This document shows positions 1-9,653 of a stretch of DNA of 64,000 bases, in pieces. Below the pieces are notes generated by a model, which saw only the letters and a program-made list of their open reading frames with translations, was not told the DNA's origin and did not search any database. This DNA comes from Candidatus Gastranaerophilales bacterium (GTDB taxonomy: Bacteria; Cyanobacteriota; Vampirovibrionia; Gastranaerophilales; Gastranaerophilaceae), in assembly GCA_944325545.1 (NCBI GenBank), contig CALVAM010000009.1:1-64000 (forward strand), in the 5' to 3' direction. The first letter of the stretch is position 1; each line of letters starts with the position of its first letter. The translations under genes were made by a program, and so were the position numbers.

Positions 1-117
1 GTTAATGCAACAAATGATATGGAAAGGTATAGAGAACGTTTGGAAGCTAAATTCTCTTCTATGGACCTGCTTATTGCCAATATGCAACAACAATATAGCT
101 CTTTCTTAGGCTTCTAA
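1..117 (+). CDS. fliD: C-terminal end of flagellar hook-associated protein 2 (FliD-like), truncated by window edge
   Basis: The first 38 codons form an open frame with no start in the window, ending at a TAA at 115-117. The peptide has the layout of the FliD C-terminus: an R-Y-R-E-R-L helix, then F-S-S-M-D-L-L-I-A-N-M, then a short tail ending Y-S-S-F-L-G-F. FliD caps the growing flagellar filament outside the cell and helps flagellin fold into place. No other flagellar gene is visible downstream, so this may be the end of a flagellar cluster lying to the left. The match rests on a short segment. Another coiled-coil secreted protein is possible. Confidence 0.55.
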   Translation, partial: VNATNDMERYRERLEAKFSSMDLLIANMQQQYSSFLGF

Positions 118-284
118 TTTTTACTTGCTTTTATAGAAATTTTATGAGATAATAAGTCTAGGTTGGGAGCATATGGTAGAAAGGGTTAAAACTCTGAAAA
201 TTAATCTGCCTGTTTAATTTTATAATTAGACAAAATTATCTCAATTTTGATACTAAAAAAGATAAGGATGAATACCTCTTTTGC

Positions 285-3200
285 ATGGCTGAATTTAAAT
301 TTAATTATGATTTTTTAAAAAAGAATGCGACTTCCGGCAGTTGGAGACGTGGTTATGAATATTACCAAAAAGATATGATACTGGAATCATATCCGGAAAA
401 AAACTTCTTTAAAGGGAAGGTTAAAGGAAATTACCAAGATTTTTATGTTACAGATTTAATTTTTAAAAAGAATAAAGTTGAAGCAAGATGTAATTGCCCT
501 TTAAAAGAAGAATGGTGTAAACATTCTGTAGCCATTGCCCTTAAAGCTATTGAAGAAGGTGCTTATGAAAAATGGTTGCAAGAAAAATATTCTATAGAAC
601 CGGATTTATCTGATGTCGACACTTCTTTAAAAACAACCCCAAAAGGAAGTTATATTTTCCACTTTAATCCAAAGAGAAGACAGAATTTCTTCTCAATACT
701 TGTTAGAGATAGATCCACAAACAAAGTTGTAAGATCGTTAGAAACAATATTAAGAGCTTTAATTGATGTACAAAGAACAAATCCTGATTTTGAACTAAAT
801 GATGCACAAAAATGCGAACTAGCATTATTCCAAACTCTATTAAAAATCTCAAAACAAGATAAAAAAGCCGGCTGGTATGATATTCCTATTACAAAATTTG
901 CACCTGTATTTCCTCTAATGGCTGAATTAGAGGAGGTTTTGGATGAAAAAACAAAAGAAAGAATTGAATTTACTAATAATACTTGGGACTTAAATTTAGA
1001 TGTTTCTACAACTTCAATAAATGGTGCTACAAATATTGTCTTAGAATTATTTTGGACACGTCCAGATAAAGAAGATTTTTATCCTTTTGAAGAAGTTAAA
1101 TATTTTTCTCGACAAATTAAATGGGGCAGATATAAAAATATCATTTTCCCAATAAATATTGCAATGAATGAACTTCCTCAAAGCATTATTAAATCAACAT
1201 TTACTGATTTAAAAGAAGCTGATGGTGGAAAATTTGTTTATGAAGATTTACCACATTTAAAAGAAATAATGAATGTGAAAATTGCAGAAAATATTTCTAA
1301 ATTATTACTTGAACATCAGCCTCCTTTAAACATTGTTACATTAGGAATTGATTATGACCAATCTTTAAAGGCCTCTTTAGAATTTGATTACTCCGGTGTA
1401 AGAGTTCCCTATTCTAAAAGTAAAGATAAATCACCATATATTTCTGTAAAATCAAATGAAGCAGATGGTCTTGTATATTGGATTAAAAGAGATTATGAAC
1501 ACGAACAAATGGCATACAACATGCTGCTTGCTTGCAAATTTGTTCCGATGCAAACTAATAATTTAGCTTTAGAAAAAGAAAATGCTATAGATTTTTATAA
1601 TTATTATATTCAACAAGCTGGAGAAGGATGGAAATTTGAAGAAAAAGATGACATGAATTTCTTTAAATTATTAAAAGAACCATTTAGAATGTGTGCCAAA
1701 ATTGATTTTTCTGCAGAGTCAATTGACAGCATGGAAATCCAACTCTATGGTCAAGTTGGAGATGAAATTATAAATTTTGACGATATCTATGAAACTATTC
1801 AAAGCGGAGAGAAATATGCGAGAGTTAGAAGTTTAGGTTTTGTAGAATATCCTGCTCAAAATATTTATCAAATAATGCGTTCATTTAATTCCTTTGATGC
1901 TTATAGAAATAATGAAAATAAATTTTTAGTTAAAACTTATCGTGTCGGTTTGATTACAGAACTTCAAAACCAAGGATTTGAGCTTGTAATGAGCGACAAA
2001 TTCCAAAAATTCTGGGAACAAATTTCTACGTTTTCAACAACTTCTGATGGTGTTGATATTCCTAAAGGTGTTAATGCCGAATTTCGTGAATATCAAATAA
2101 AAGGTTTTCACTGGCTTTGGTTCTTATATCAATACGGGCTTAATGGTATTTTAGCAGATGATATGGGGCTTGGTAAAACCCTGCAAGCACTAAGTTTACT
2201 TCAAAAAGCAAAAGAAGTTGACGGACCTCAACCTACATTAGTTATTGCACCAACGACCGTGGTTTTTAACTGGGAAGCTGAAATTCAAAAATTTACACCG
2301 GATTTAACTTGCTTAAAACTTTCTGGAGCTGACAGAAAAAATCTGTTTAAACACATTCCTGAATATGACATCGTTATAACAAGTTATGCATTAGTAAGAC
2401 GTGATATTACGAAATTAAAAAAATATAATTTTAGATATATTATTTTAGATGAATCCCAAAATATTAAAAATGCTATATCTCAGACAGCTCAAGCTGTTAA
2501 AGAATTGCAGTCTGATCATAAATTAGCACTATCAGGAACTCCTATAGAAAATAAACTCGAAGAATTGTGGTCTGTTTTTGATTTCTTAATGCCGGGATTC
2601 TTATTTAATGTTGCTGAATTTAATTATCGATATGTAACGCCAATTATGGAAAGACAAGATAAAACTGTTGAAAAACGTTTAAAATTACAAATATTCCCAT
2701 TCATATTACGTCGTATGAAAAGAGATGTTGCGAAAGACCTTCCTGATAAAGTTGAAAATATGGCTTATTGTGAATTAACAGATGAACAAAGAGATTTTTA
2801 TCTTGAAGTTCTTGACAGTACTAAAGAAGAATTATTCAAAAGTATTGAACTTAATGGGCTTGAAAAAAGCAGAATGTCTATATTCTCTGCTCTTCTTAGA
2901 TTACGTCAAATCTGTTGTCACCCTAAACTTTACGATAAAGAACACGTTAAAGGTGTTATTAAATCCGGTAAATTTGAATACCTTAAAGGAATGTTGGAAC
3001 AAATTATTCAAGAAAAACATAGGGTTCTTTTATTTAGTCAATTTGTTGATATGCTCGATATCATAAAAGCTTGGCTTGAAAGAGAGGGGATTCCTTATGA
3101 ATACTTAACAGGAAAGACAAAAGACAGACAAGCTGCTGTTGAAAACTTTAATAATAATCCGAATATTCCAATATTCTTGATTAGTTTAAAAGCTGGTGGT

Positions 3201-3476
3201 ACTGGTTTGAATTTGACAGGTGCTGATTATGTTATTCATTATGACCCTTGGTGGAATCCTGCTGTTGAAGATCAAGCAACAGACAGAGCTTATCGTATTG
3301 GACAGACAAAGAAAGTCTTTGTATATAGACTTATTACAAAAAATACGGTTGAAGAAAAAATTCAAAAAATCAAAGGTAGAAAAAGAGATCTTGTTGATAG
3401 CGTAGTATCTATTGATAGAAATATTACAAAATCTCTTACTATGGAAGATATTAAAGAAATTTTCTCTGTAGATTAA
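285..3476 (+). CDS. SNF2-family DEAD/DEAH-type helicase with N-terminal SWIM zinc finger
   Basis: This is a 1063-residue Swi2/Snf2 ATPase of the bacterial HepA-like group, expected to translocate on DNA and remodel protein-DNA complexes. A SWIM zinc finger sits near residues 69-80 (C-x-C, then C-x-H). A long SNF2-associated region follows, then the ATPase core: Walker A D-D-M-G-L-G-K-T near 625, motif II D-E-S-Q near 722 (usually DEAH or DEAQ), and motif III S-G-T-P-I-E-N. The second RecA lobe has L-L-F-S-Q-F, G-G-T-G-L-N-L and the arginine-finger motif Q-A-T-D-R-A-Y-R-I-G-Q. An AAGGA lies 16 bases before the ATG, which is rather far. It converges on ruvC with a 4-base overlap. Confidence 0.93.
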   Translation: MAEFKFNYDFLKKNATSGSWRRGYEYYQKDMILESYPEKNFFKGKVKGNYQDFYVTDLIFKKNKVEARCNCPLKEEWCKHSVAIALKAIEEGAYEKWLQEKYSIEPDLSDVDTSLKTTPKGSYIFHFNPKRRQNFFSILVRDRSTNKVVRSLETILRALIDVQRTNPDFELNDAQKCELALFQTLLKISKQDKKAGWYDIPITKFAPVFPLMAELEEVLDEKTKERIEFTNNTWDLNLDVSTTSINGATNIVLELFWTRPDKEDFYPFEEVKYFSRQIKWGRYKNIIFPINIAMNELPQSIIKSTFTDLKEADGGKFVYEDLPHLKEIMNVKIAENISKLLLEHQPPLNIVTLGIDYDQSLKASLEFDYSGVRVPYSKSKDKSPYISVKSNEADGLVYWIKRDYEHEQMAYNMLLACKFVPMQTNNLALEKENAIDFYNYYIQQAGEGWKFEEKDDMNFFKLLKEPFRMCAKIDFSAESIDSMEIQLYGQVGDEIINFDDIYETIQSGEKYARVRSLGFVEYPAQNIYQIMRSFNSFDAYRNNENKFLVKTYRVGLITELQNQGFELVMSDKFQKFWEQISTFSTTSDGVDIPKGVNAEFREYQIKGFHWLWFLYQYGLNGILADDMGLGKTLQALSLLQKAKEVDGPQPTLVIAPTTVVFNWEAEIQKFTPDLTCLKLSGADRKNLFKHIPEYDIVITSYALVRRDITKLKKYNFRYIILDESQNIKNAISQTAQAVKELQSDHKLALSGTPIENKLEELWSVFDFLMPGFLFNVAEFNYRYVTPIMERQDKTVEKRLKLQIFPFILRRMKRDVAKDLPDKVENMAYCELTDEQRDFYLEVLDSTKEELFKSIELNGLEKSRMSIFSALLRLRQICCHPKLYDKEHVKGVIKSGKFEYLKGMLEQIIQEKHRVLLFSQFVDMLDIIKAWLEREGIPYEYLTGKTKDRQAAVENFNNNPNIPIFLISLKAGGTGLNLTGADYVIHYDPWWNPAVEDQATDRAYRIGQTKKVFVYRLITKNTVEEKIQKIKGRKRDLVDSVVSIDRNITKSLTMEDIKEIFSVD

Positions 3477-3943
3477 GAAATATTTCTAGAATGACATATA
3501 GCTATTGCAATGGCATCAATTGTGTCGTCTAACTTGGGAAGTTTTTCTTGTTGTAAAGTTAATCTAACCATCTGTTCAACTTCCCTTTTTTCAGCTCTTC
3601 CATATCCCGTTAATACTTGTTTTACTTCCATCGGGGTATAACTAAATGTCGGTATATTATATTTTTCTAGTACCGTTAAAATAACACCTCTTGCTTCTGC
3701 TACCGGTATTATTGTTTTTTGGTTTTTAAAAAAGAAAAGTTGTTCTACAGAAGCACAATCAGGAGAATATTTATCAACTATTATTGATAAATCATTATAA
3801 ATTTCAAGTAATCTCTTTGAATCAGAGTTGTTTTTATCTGTTTGAATAGAACCTGATGTTACTAGATTTATGTTATTATTTTTAATTTCTATCAATCCAT
3901 ATCCAACAATAGCCATTCCCGGATCTATTCCAAGTATTTTCAT
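3473..3943 (-). CDS. ruvC: Crossover junction endodeoxyribonuclease RuvC
   Basis: This Holliday-junction resolvase cuts four-way DNA intermediates after RuvAB branch migration. The N-terminal I-L-G-I-D-P-G carries the first catalytic aspartate. V-E-Q-L-F-F supplies the glutamate, and the C-terminal L-D-D-T-I-D-A-I-A-I-A-I-C-H supplies the last acidic residues. This fits the RNase H-fold RuvC family. The ATG at 3943 is chosen because AAGGTG sits just upstream. An in-frame GTG at 3952 would lie inside that Shine-Dalgarno sequence. At 156 residues the protein has the usual RuvC length (about 160-175). No ruvA or ruvB is nearby. Confidence 0.95.
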   Translation of the reverse strand: MKILGIDPGMAIVGYGLIEIKNNNINLVTSGSIQTDKNNSDSKRLLEIYNDLSIIVDKYSPDCASVEQLFFFKNQKTIIPVAEARGVILTVLEKYNIPTFSYTPMEVKQVLTGYGRAEKREVEQMVRLTLQQEKLPKLDDTIDAIAIAICHSRNIS

Positions 3944-3968
3944 TCTAATCACCTTATTTTACATTGAG

Positions 3969-3977
3969 ATTATAACA
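3969..3977 (-). promoter_or_regulatory. Extended -10 promoter of ruvC
   Basis: On the minus strand the sequence reads TGTTATAAT, a perfect TATAAT with the upstream TGn of an extended -10 element. It ends about 26 bases before the ruvC ATG, leaving room for a short leader that contains AAGGTG. No convincing -35 is seen, as is common for extended -10 promoters. Confidence 0.6.
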
Positions 3978-4065
3978 AGAACTTAACATATGAGCAATTT
4001 TTAGTGACAAAATCTTATATTCGTTGTACCATAAATTTGTACGTACGAAATATAAAGGTTTATCC

Positions 4066-5139
4066 ATGGAAAAAGAAATGACAATAGGAATTCCAAGAGG
4101 AATGTCTTTTTACAATAATTATCCGTTTTGGTATGGTTTTTTTACAGCTTTAGGAATAAAAATTGTTTTATCTGATATGACTACAAAACAAACTATGTCA
4201 GAAGGCTCAGCACTTGTTGTTACTGAAACGTGCTTACCTATTAAAATATATTTAGGACATATCTTAAATTTAATACATAAGGGAGTTAAGAATATATTTG
4301 TACCATCGCTACAATCAGTTGCTCCTAAAATTTATAATTGTTCTAAAATTAGAGGTTTACCTGATTTAGTTAGAAATGTTATAAAAGCTGATATAAATAT
4401 AATCGAGCCAACTCTTGATAAATCAGCTAAAAATCAAGGCTTGTATGCTTTTTTAACTGAAGCTGTAAAACCTTTTGGGATTACTAATTTTGATGAAATA
4501 AAAAAAGCTTCTAAACAAGGTTGGAAAGTTTATAATAACTTTTTAGTAATGATGAGAGCAGGCATGAGTTATAAAAAAGCAATGAACTATGCTTTACAAG
4601 GAAAGGTATTCATCGAAAATTCATCAAATTCTGCACCTATTAATGTGGCGTTAGTTTCTCATGGATATAATATTTATGATGATAGAGCTTGTATGAAAAT
4701 TTTTGAGAAATTGGAAAAAATGGATGTAAAAGTTTATACATCTCTTCAATTAACTGATGAACAAATGGAAGAAGGTATTGCTTCTTTAGGACAAAAACGT
4801 TATTGGGCAAATGAGTATGAAATGACAGGAACTGCAGGTCATTATTTAAAAGATAATAAGATTGATGGTATTGTAACACTTAATGCTTTTGGTTGTGGGC
4901 CAGATTCATTAATGATTGAAAGAATTACCAGAAAAGCAAAAGAAGCTAATAAGCCTATATTATCTTTAACGATTGATGAACATACTGGTGAAGCGGGTTT
5001 TATCACCCGTTTAGAAGCTTTTATTGATATGTTATATCGTAAAAAACGTTCAAAGATTATTAATAAGATATCTATTTCTGAGTATGATTATGTTCCACAA
5101 ACAAACATTTGTGATTCATTATTTGCAGAAAAGAGTTAA
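4066..5139 (+). CDS. Acyl-CoA dehydratase activase-related protein (DUF2229 family)
   Basis: The 357-residue protein resembles the DUF2229 family, related to activators and components of 2-hydroxyacyl-CoA dehydratases. Recognisable stretches are the N-terminal T-I-G-I-P-R-G-M, a T-E-T-C-L-P-I-K segment with a conserved cysteine, and the C-terminal L-N-A-F-G-C-G-P-D-S-L followed by L-T-I-D-E-H-T-G-E-A-G. These cysteines fit Fe-S ligation. The ATG at 4066 has AAAGG eight bases upstream and is preferred to an in-frame TTG at 4024; a third choice is the ATG at 4078. In this family the domain is often fused to a BadF-type activase, but here it stands alone with no dehydratase subunits beside it. 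The substrate is unknown. Confidence 0.75.
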   Translation: MEKEMTIGIPRGMSFYNNYPFWYGFFTALGIKIVLSDMTTKQTMSEGSALVVTETCLPIKIYLGHILNLIHKGVKNIFVPSLQSVAPKIYNCSKIRGLPDLVRNVIKADINIIEPTLDKSAKNQGLYAFLTEAVKPFGITNFDEIKKASKQGWKVYNNFLVMMRAGMSYKKAMNYALQGKVFIENSSNSAPINVALVSHGYNIYDDRACMKIFEKLEKMDVKVYTSLQLTDEQMEEGIASLGQKRYWANEYEMTGTAGHYLKDNKIDGIVTLNAFGCGPDSLMIERITRKAKEANKPILSLTIDEHTGEAGFITRLEAFIDMLYRKKRSKIINKISISEYDYVPQTNICDSLFAEKS

Positions 5140-5236
5140 AGTAACTTTTAAATAGTGTTTATGTAAGTAGTAGAAAACCGAACTTTCACAAAGTTTTGTA
5201 GTATCAAGTGAGTTTAAATAGTTTTAGGAAATTATA

Positions 5237-6223
5237 ATGTATATATCGTATAATAAGAATGACCAAAATATAAATTTTAATATTGCCAAAAACAAAATAA
5301 ATTTTAAATCTAATAAGTGGCTTGCACCCAAAGCATATAGAATTGAAAATGATCTTTTTCAAAAATGCGGCATTGATAGTGATTTTAAAAATAATTCTTA
5401 TGTGGCAGAGTGCGTGGAAAAAACTGTAAATATATTCAAGGATAATTTTGGGCATTGGGCTTTACCATAAAAAATCAATGCTGAAACAATAAATGAATAC
5501 GGCGTATATGCCTACTATAGTAATTGGAATGATTCAGTTGTGGTTGATAATAACAATAAGTGCTTTGAAAATGAAAAAAATTTAATAACGGAAATGAAAC
5601 AACATAGAAATTTATTCTTTCTTCCAGATTGGTTTTCTACCATACATCCATTGCATATTTTTGTTCATGAAATGGCACACAGTGCACATTATCATAATTT
5701 AGAATCTCATGGTAACGGATCCTCTATGAATTACTTAAGAGAAACTAAAATTCCAACTGCAATAGGTAGATTGATTGCAAAGTTTAAATTGAGTAAATAT
5801 GCAGCAACAAATATGAATGAATTTATGGCAGAAAGGATAACAAAAGATATTCTTAAGAATTTGACACCTTATGGTTATTATAGAGGAAATAGTAAGGATT
5901 TAGATTATTCAAATATATTTTGCAATAAGTGGAATTATCGTTACTCTACTCCACAAGCTTATATAGACTATTATACACAACAAGTTTGGAATGGAGATAT
6001 TGTTGAAGCAAAAAGGGCTGGAGATAAAATTGAACATTATTTACAGTCTTTAGAGGCAGAAGAGACTCCAGTTGTGATTAAAAATGCTAAAATACTTACC
6101 GAAGGAATCCCTGGGTTAGAAATATTAACAGGCGGCTTATTTAATATGTTCAAATCAGCAACTAAAATTTTAGATAAAAAAAATGATTTAAGACTTGGTA
6201 ATAAACTTAAAAGTGAGGAATAA
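5237..6223 (+). pseudogene. HExxH metalloprotease-like protein interrupted by one in-frame TAA
   Basis: A single reading frame of about 328 codons is broken only by a TAA at 5468-5470. The 5' part (77 codons) starts after a good AGGA and has an I-N-F-K-S-N motif near its N-terminus. The 3' part has H-E-M-A-H-S-A-H at about 5671-5694, a zinc-binding HExxH. There is no frameshift, and the codons on both sides of the stop (ending F-G-H-W-A-L-P, resuming K-I-N-A-E-T-I) read as normal protein. A GTG at 5540 could start a shorter protein that keeps the HExxH, but it has no clear ribosome site. A recent nonsense mutation is the simplest reading. An assembly error or readthrough is possible. The next gene follows after five bases. 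Confidence 0.7.
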
Positions 6224-6228
6224 AATAT

Positions 6229-6774
6229 ATGAATATCAATGTCTGCAACAATTTAACACAAGTATCAACACCGAATAAAATTTGTTTTAAAGCTAATGAT
6301 AATACCTCAAAAGATAATGTTTCTAGATATCTTGTAGGAGGTACTGTAACTGCAGCGGCTCTTGTTTTTGCATATAAAAAAGGAGAAAAGAAAGAATTGG
6401 AGAAAGTTCTTAAGAAAAATGGTATCGTATTACAAAATGGAATTGCAAAAAAAATTGAAAGCGAAGAATTATTTACAGGTTTTATTAAGCGTAATGTAAA
6501 ACATTTCGGTTTAAAAACTGAAACATCAAAATATGTTAATGGCGAATTAAGAGAACAACTTTATCATGATTTATTTGGACGTGAATTAAAAGGACTTTTC
6601 TATAAAAATGGAAAACTAAAAGAAGAAGTTACAGTTGACTCTACTATTTTTACTAAAAATAAAGCATTCATGGCATATCAGTATAGTGATAATGGAAATT
6701 TGATTAAAAGTTCAGATGGATTTGTTCCTAAAACTGAATCGATCTTTGAAATATATCGGAAAAAGTATAATTAG
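6229..6774 (+). CDS. Hypothetical protein with N-terminal FKA motif and one membrane segment
   Basis: The family was not recognised. The 181-residue protein has an I-C-F-K-A-N motif near residues 18-23. A short hydrophobic, alanine-rich stretch follows at about 34-49 (V-G-G-T-V-T-A-A-A-L-V-F-A-Y), then a lysine-rich region. The C-terminal half carries repeated L-Y/L-F-Y-x-N-G-x-L-like turns that recall MORN/toxin-wrap style repeats (N-G-E-L-R-E, K-N-G-K-L-K-E, D-N-G-N-L-I-K). It starts five bases after the interrupted HExxH gene, with GAGGAA just upstream, so the two were probably co-transcribed. It is convergent with polA. Confidence 0.7.
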   Translation: MNINVCNNLTQVSTPNKICFKANDNTSKDNVSRYLVGGTVTAAALVFAYKKGEKKELEKVLKKNGIVLQNGIAKKIESEELFTGFIKRNVKHFGLKTETSKYVNGELREQLYHDLFGRELKGLFYKNGKLKEEVTVDSTIFTKNKAFMAYQYSDNGNLIKSSDGFVPKTESIFEIYRKKYN

Positions 6775-6792
6775 ATTTTTTCCATTATTTTT

Positions 6793-9498
6793 CTAATTTT
6801 CTTTCCAAGAAGTACCAAAATTAATGTCTATTTCAAGAGGAACTTTTAAAGGTTGATCCAGTTCCATGCATTTATGTACGATATTTTTAACTAGTTCTAA
6901 TTCATTTTTAGGTAATTCAAATACCAATTCATCGTGAACTTGCATAATCATTTTTGCTTTAAGTTGTTTTTCTTCGAGTTCTTTTTCAACTCTTATCATT
7001 GCCATTTTTATTAAGTCAGCTGCTGTTCCTTGTAAAGGTTGATTGATAGCTGCTCGCAGAGCAAATTCTCTTATTTGATAATTAGAACTCATTAGTTCTG
7101 AAGCTAAATAACGTTTTCTTCCAAAAATAGTTTCTACATAACCATGTTCTGTTACAAATTCTATTTTAGAATTCATATATTCTTTTACCTTAGGATATGT
7201 TTCAAAATATTTATCAATAAATTCTTGAGCCTCATTGTTAGAAATTCCTAAGTTTTTAGCAAGTCCATATTTTGATTGTCCATAAACAATTCCAAAATTA
7301 ACAGCTTTTGCTCTTCTTCTCATTTCTTTTGTTACATCTTTTGGTTCTACTCCAAAAACTTTTGAAGCTGTCATTGTATGAATATCTTCTCCACTATTGA
7401 AAGCATTGATTAAGTGTTCATCTTCTGAGACATGGGCTAATAATCTTAATTCAATTTGAGAATAATCTGCTGAAAGAATAATAGAATTTTCTTTATCCAT
7501 CGCACAAAAGGCTGAGCGAATTTTATTACCTTCTTCTGTTCTAATCGGAATATTTTGTAAATTCGGATTTGAAGAAGAAAGTCTTCCTGTAACTGTTAAA
7601 GCTTGATTATAAGTTGTATGAATTCTTCCATCTTTTTTACTGATTAAAGTCGGTAAAACATCAGTGTATGTTGATTTTAGCTTAGAAAATTTTCTATGCT
7701 GTAAAATATAATCACATATTTCATATTCTTGTGCTAATTCTTCTAAAACTTCTGCACTTGTAGAACGTGATTTTTTCTTTTTAGTTTTTAATTCTAATTT
7801 ATCAAATAGAACTTCTGCTACTTGTTTTGGAGAATTAATATTAAAAGGCTCTCCTGCCAATTGATATATTAAATCTTCTAGTTCAGCAAGTTTCTCTGTC
7901 ATATATTCTGAAAGTTTTTTCAAATATTCACAGTCAATTGCAACACCTGTATGTTCCATTTTTGCTAGAACTATTGTAAGAGGTAGTTCTATATCCAAAA
8001 CCAATTTTTGTTCTTTTTCATCTAAATTATTTTTCCAGAAATCATATAATTTTAGTATTGTGTACGCTTCATCACAAGCTCTTTTTGCTGAGATATTTTC
8101 AGTTTTTTCATCAGTTTCTATCATAATATGATTTAAAAAATCTAAAGCTTGTGCATCTAATGTATGTTTTCTATTTGGATCCTTTACGTAACTTGCAAGT
8201 AATACATCATATTCAAGTCCTTTGGGGCTAAATCCATTATTTAAAAGTAAATGATAATCGGATTTTGTATCATAACCAACTTTTTTGATATTTTCATTTT
8301 CTATGATTTCTTTTAAATTTGAAATATATTCTTCTACAAAATAAAAATTATCACCATTTGAAATAGCACAACCTAAAATTAATTCATTTTTTGAGTACCA
8401 TTTTATACTAATTCTTTCTGAATTTTTGATATTACTAATAATTTCTTCAAGATTATCTTTATTAACAATTTTAAAATCAATACTTTTGTCTTCTACTGTT
8501 TCTTTTATCGCTTGTGAAAAAAGACTTTGTTGTACTATGCTATCTCCATTAGACTTATTATTTGTAAATAGACTTAAATTTTGCGTATCAGTAGACATAA
8601 TTTGTCCATCTGGTGAAAAATATGAAAGAATTGAATCTATATTTTTTATAAATGTATAAAATTGCATTTTTCGTAAAAAATTTGAAATATTTTCGATTTT
8701 TGGAAGAGTTAGCCTAGCTTCATTAATATCAAAATCTAAGTCAACATCTCTAATGATAGTAGCAAGCTCTTTTGATAAAATAGCAATATCTTTTTGCTCA
8801 CAAATTTTTTGTTTAACAGCTTTTTCCGGTATATTTTCACAATCAGCCAGTACATCTTCTAAATGCTTATAACGATTAAGAAGCTTTTGAGCCGTTTTTT
8901 CTCCAATACCTTTTATACCCGGAATATTATCTGAAGTATCACCTCGAAGTCCTTTATAATCGATAACTTGATCAGGAAATACTCCTAATTTTTCATAAAC
9001 CTTATTCCAATTATATTCAAGAAGTTCTCCTTTTGTTGGGATTAAAACTTTAACATTACCATCTTTATCAATTAGCTGAAAGCTATCTTGATCTCCTGTT
9101 AAAATAAGTGTTTTGTGTCCGTTTTCTGTTGCATTTTTTGAAATTGTACCGATAACATCATCAGCTTCAAATCCTTCTTTAGTTATAATAGGAATTTCAA
9201 AAGCATTGAGTCCTTCACATATTAAACCTAATTGACTTCTCATAGTATCCGGCATAGCTTCTCTATTTGCTTTATATTCTTCAAATTTTTCAGTTCTAAA
9301 AGTTCTTCTGCCTACATCAAAAGCTACAGCAATATAATCAGGGTGAATTTTAGCTAATAAGTCAAAAACTGCCTTAAAGAAGCCATATACAGCCCAAGTT
9401 GGTTCATTCTCTGAATTTTTCATTCCTGTACGTTCTAAGGCGAAAAATTGTCTGTATGCTAAAGCGTGACCATCTATTAAAACTAAAGTTTTTGACAT
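6793..9498 (-). CDS. polA: DNA polymerase I
   Basis: The 901-residue enzyme fills gaps and removes RNA primers in replication and repair. An N-terminal 5'-3' exonuclease domain (L-V-L-I-D-G-H-A, T-G-D-Q-D, G-D-x-S-D-N-I-P-G) occupies roughly residues 1-290. A degenerate 3'-5' exonuclease-like domain follows, then the polymerase domain with motif A D-Y-S-Q-I-E-L-R, motif B around R-R-x-A-K-A-V-N-F-G-I-V-Y-G and motif C Q-V-H-D-E-L-V. The exonuclease I motif D-x-E is replaced by I-K-W-Y-S near residue 362, so proofreading is probably lost, as in Taq polymerase. The ATG at 9498 has GGGAG six bases before it. An upstream in-frame start at 9534 is less likely. Confidence 0.97.
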   Translation of the reverse strand: MSKTLVLIDGHALAYRQFFALERTGMKNSENEPTWAVYGFFKAVFDLLAKIHPDYIAVAFDVGRRTFRTEKFEEYKANREAMPDTMRSQLGLICEGLNAFEIPIITKEGFEADDVIGTISKNATENGHKTLILTGDQDSFQLIDKDGNVKVLIPTKGELLEYNWNKVYEKLGVFPDQVIDYKGLRGDTSDNIPGIKGIGEKTAQKLLNRYKHLEDVLADCENIPEKAVKQKICEQKDIAILSKELATIIRDVDLDFDINEARLTLPKIENISNFLRKMQFYTFIKNIDSILSYFSPDGQIMSTDTQNLSLFTNNKSNGDSIVQQSLFSQAIKETVEDKSIDFKIVNKDNLEEIISNIKNSERISIKWYSKNELILGCAISNGDNFYFVEEYISNLKEIIENENIKKVGYDTKSDYHLLLNNGFSPKGLEYDVLLASYVKDPNRKHTLDAQALDFLNHIMIETDEKTENISAKRACDEAYTILKLYDFWKNNLDEKEQKLVLDIELPLTIVLAKMEHTGVAIDCEYLKKLSEYMTEKLAELEDLIYQLAGEPFNINSPKQVAEVLFDKLELKTKKKKSRSTSAEVLEELAQEYEICDYILQHRKFSKLKSTYTDVLPTLISKKDGRIHTTYNQALTVTGRLSSSNPNLQNIPIRTEEGNKIRSAFCAMDKENSIILSADYSQIELRLLAHVSEDEHLINAFNSGEDIHTMTASKVFGVEPKDVTKEMRRRAKAVNFGIVYGQSKYGLAKNLGISNNEAQEFIDKYFETYPKVKEYMNSKIEFVTEHGYVETIFGRKRYLASELMSSNYQIREFALRAAINQPLQGTAADLIKMAMIRVEKELEEKQLKAKMIMQVHDELVFELPKNELELVKNIVHKCMELDQPLKVPLEIDINFGTSWKEN

Positions 9499-9616
9499 AT
9501 TATACTCCCATTTTGTCTTATTATAACATAACAAGCGAGTTTCTTCTTTACTATGAAAATTTGTAAAATTTTTATTAAGAATGGCAAAAAAAACTTTTTT
9601 TTTGTTTTAAATTGTG

Positions 9617-9622
9617 TATAAT
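9617..9622 (+). promoter_or_regulatory. Probable -10 box for the uridine-kinase-like gene
   Basis: A consensus TATAAT lies 31 bases upstream of the ATG at 9654, in the divergent gap with polA. The region 17 bases further upstream is only T-rich, so the -35 is weak. The predicted leader is about 25 nt. Confidence 0.45.
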
Positions 9623-9653
9623 AGATAAAAAGGAATTGTAAAGAATAGATTTT

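Noticed and set aside
173-217. A 14-codon ORF (M-V-E-R-V-K-T-L) with a GGGAG just upstream, after the FliD tail
   Set aside because: Too short, spacing of the site is poor, and no known small flagellar protein matches.
3943-3952. Alternative GTG start of ruvC
   Set aside because: It lies inside the AAGGTG ribosome site of the ATG start and adds three residues not seen in the family.
5170-5200. Possible terminator with AACTTT/AAAGTT stem before the broken HExxH gene
   Set aside because: Only a six-base A/T stem with a three-base loop; too weak to call.
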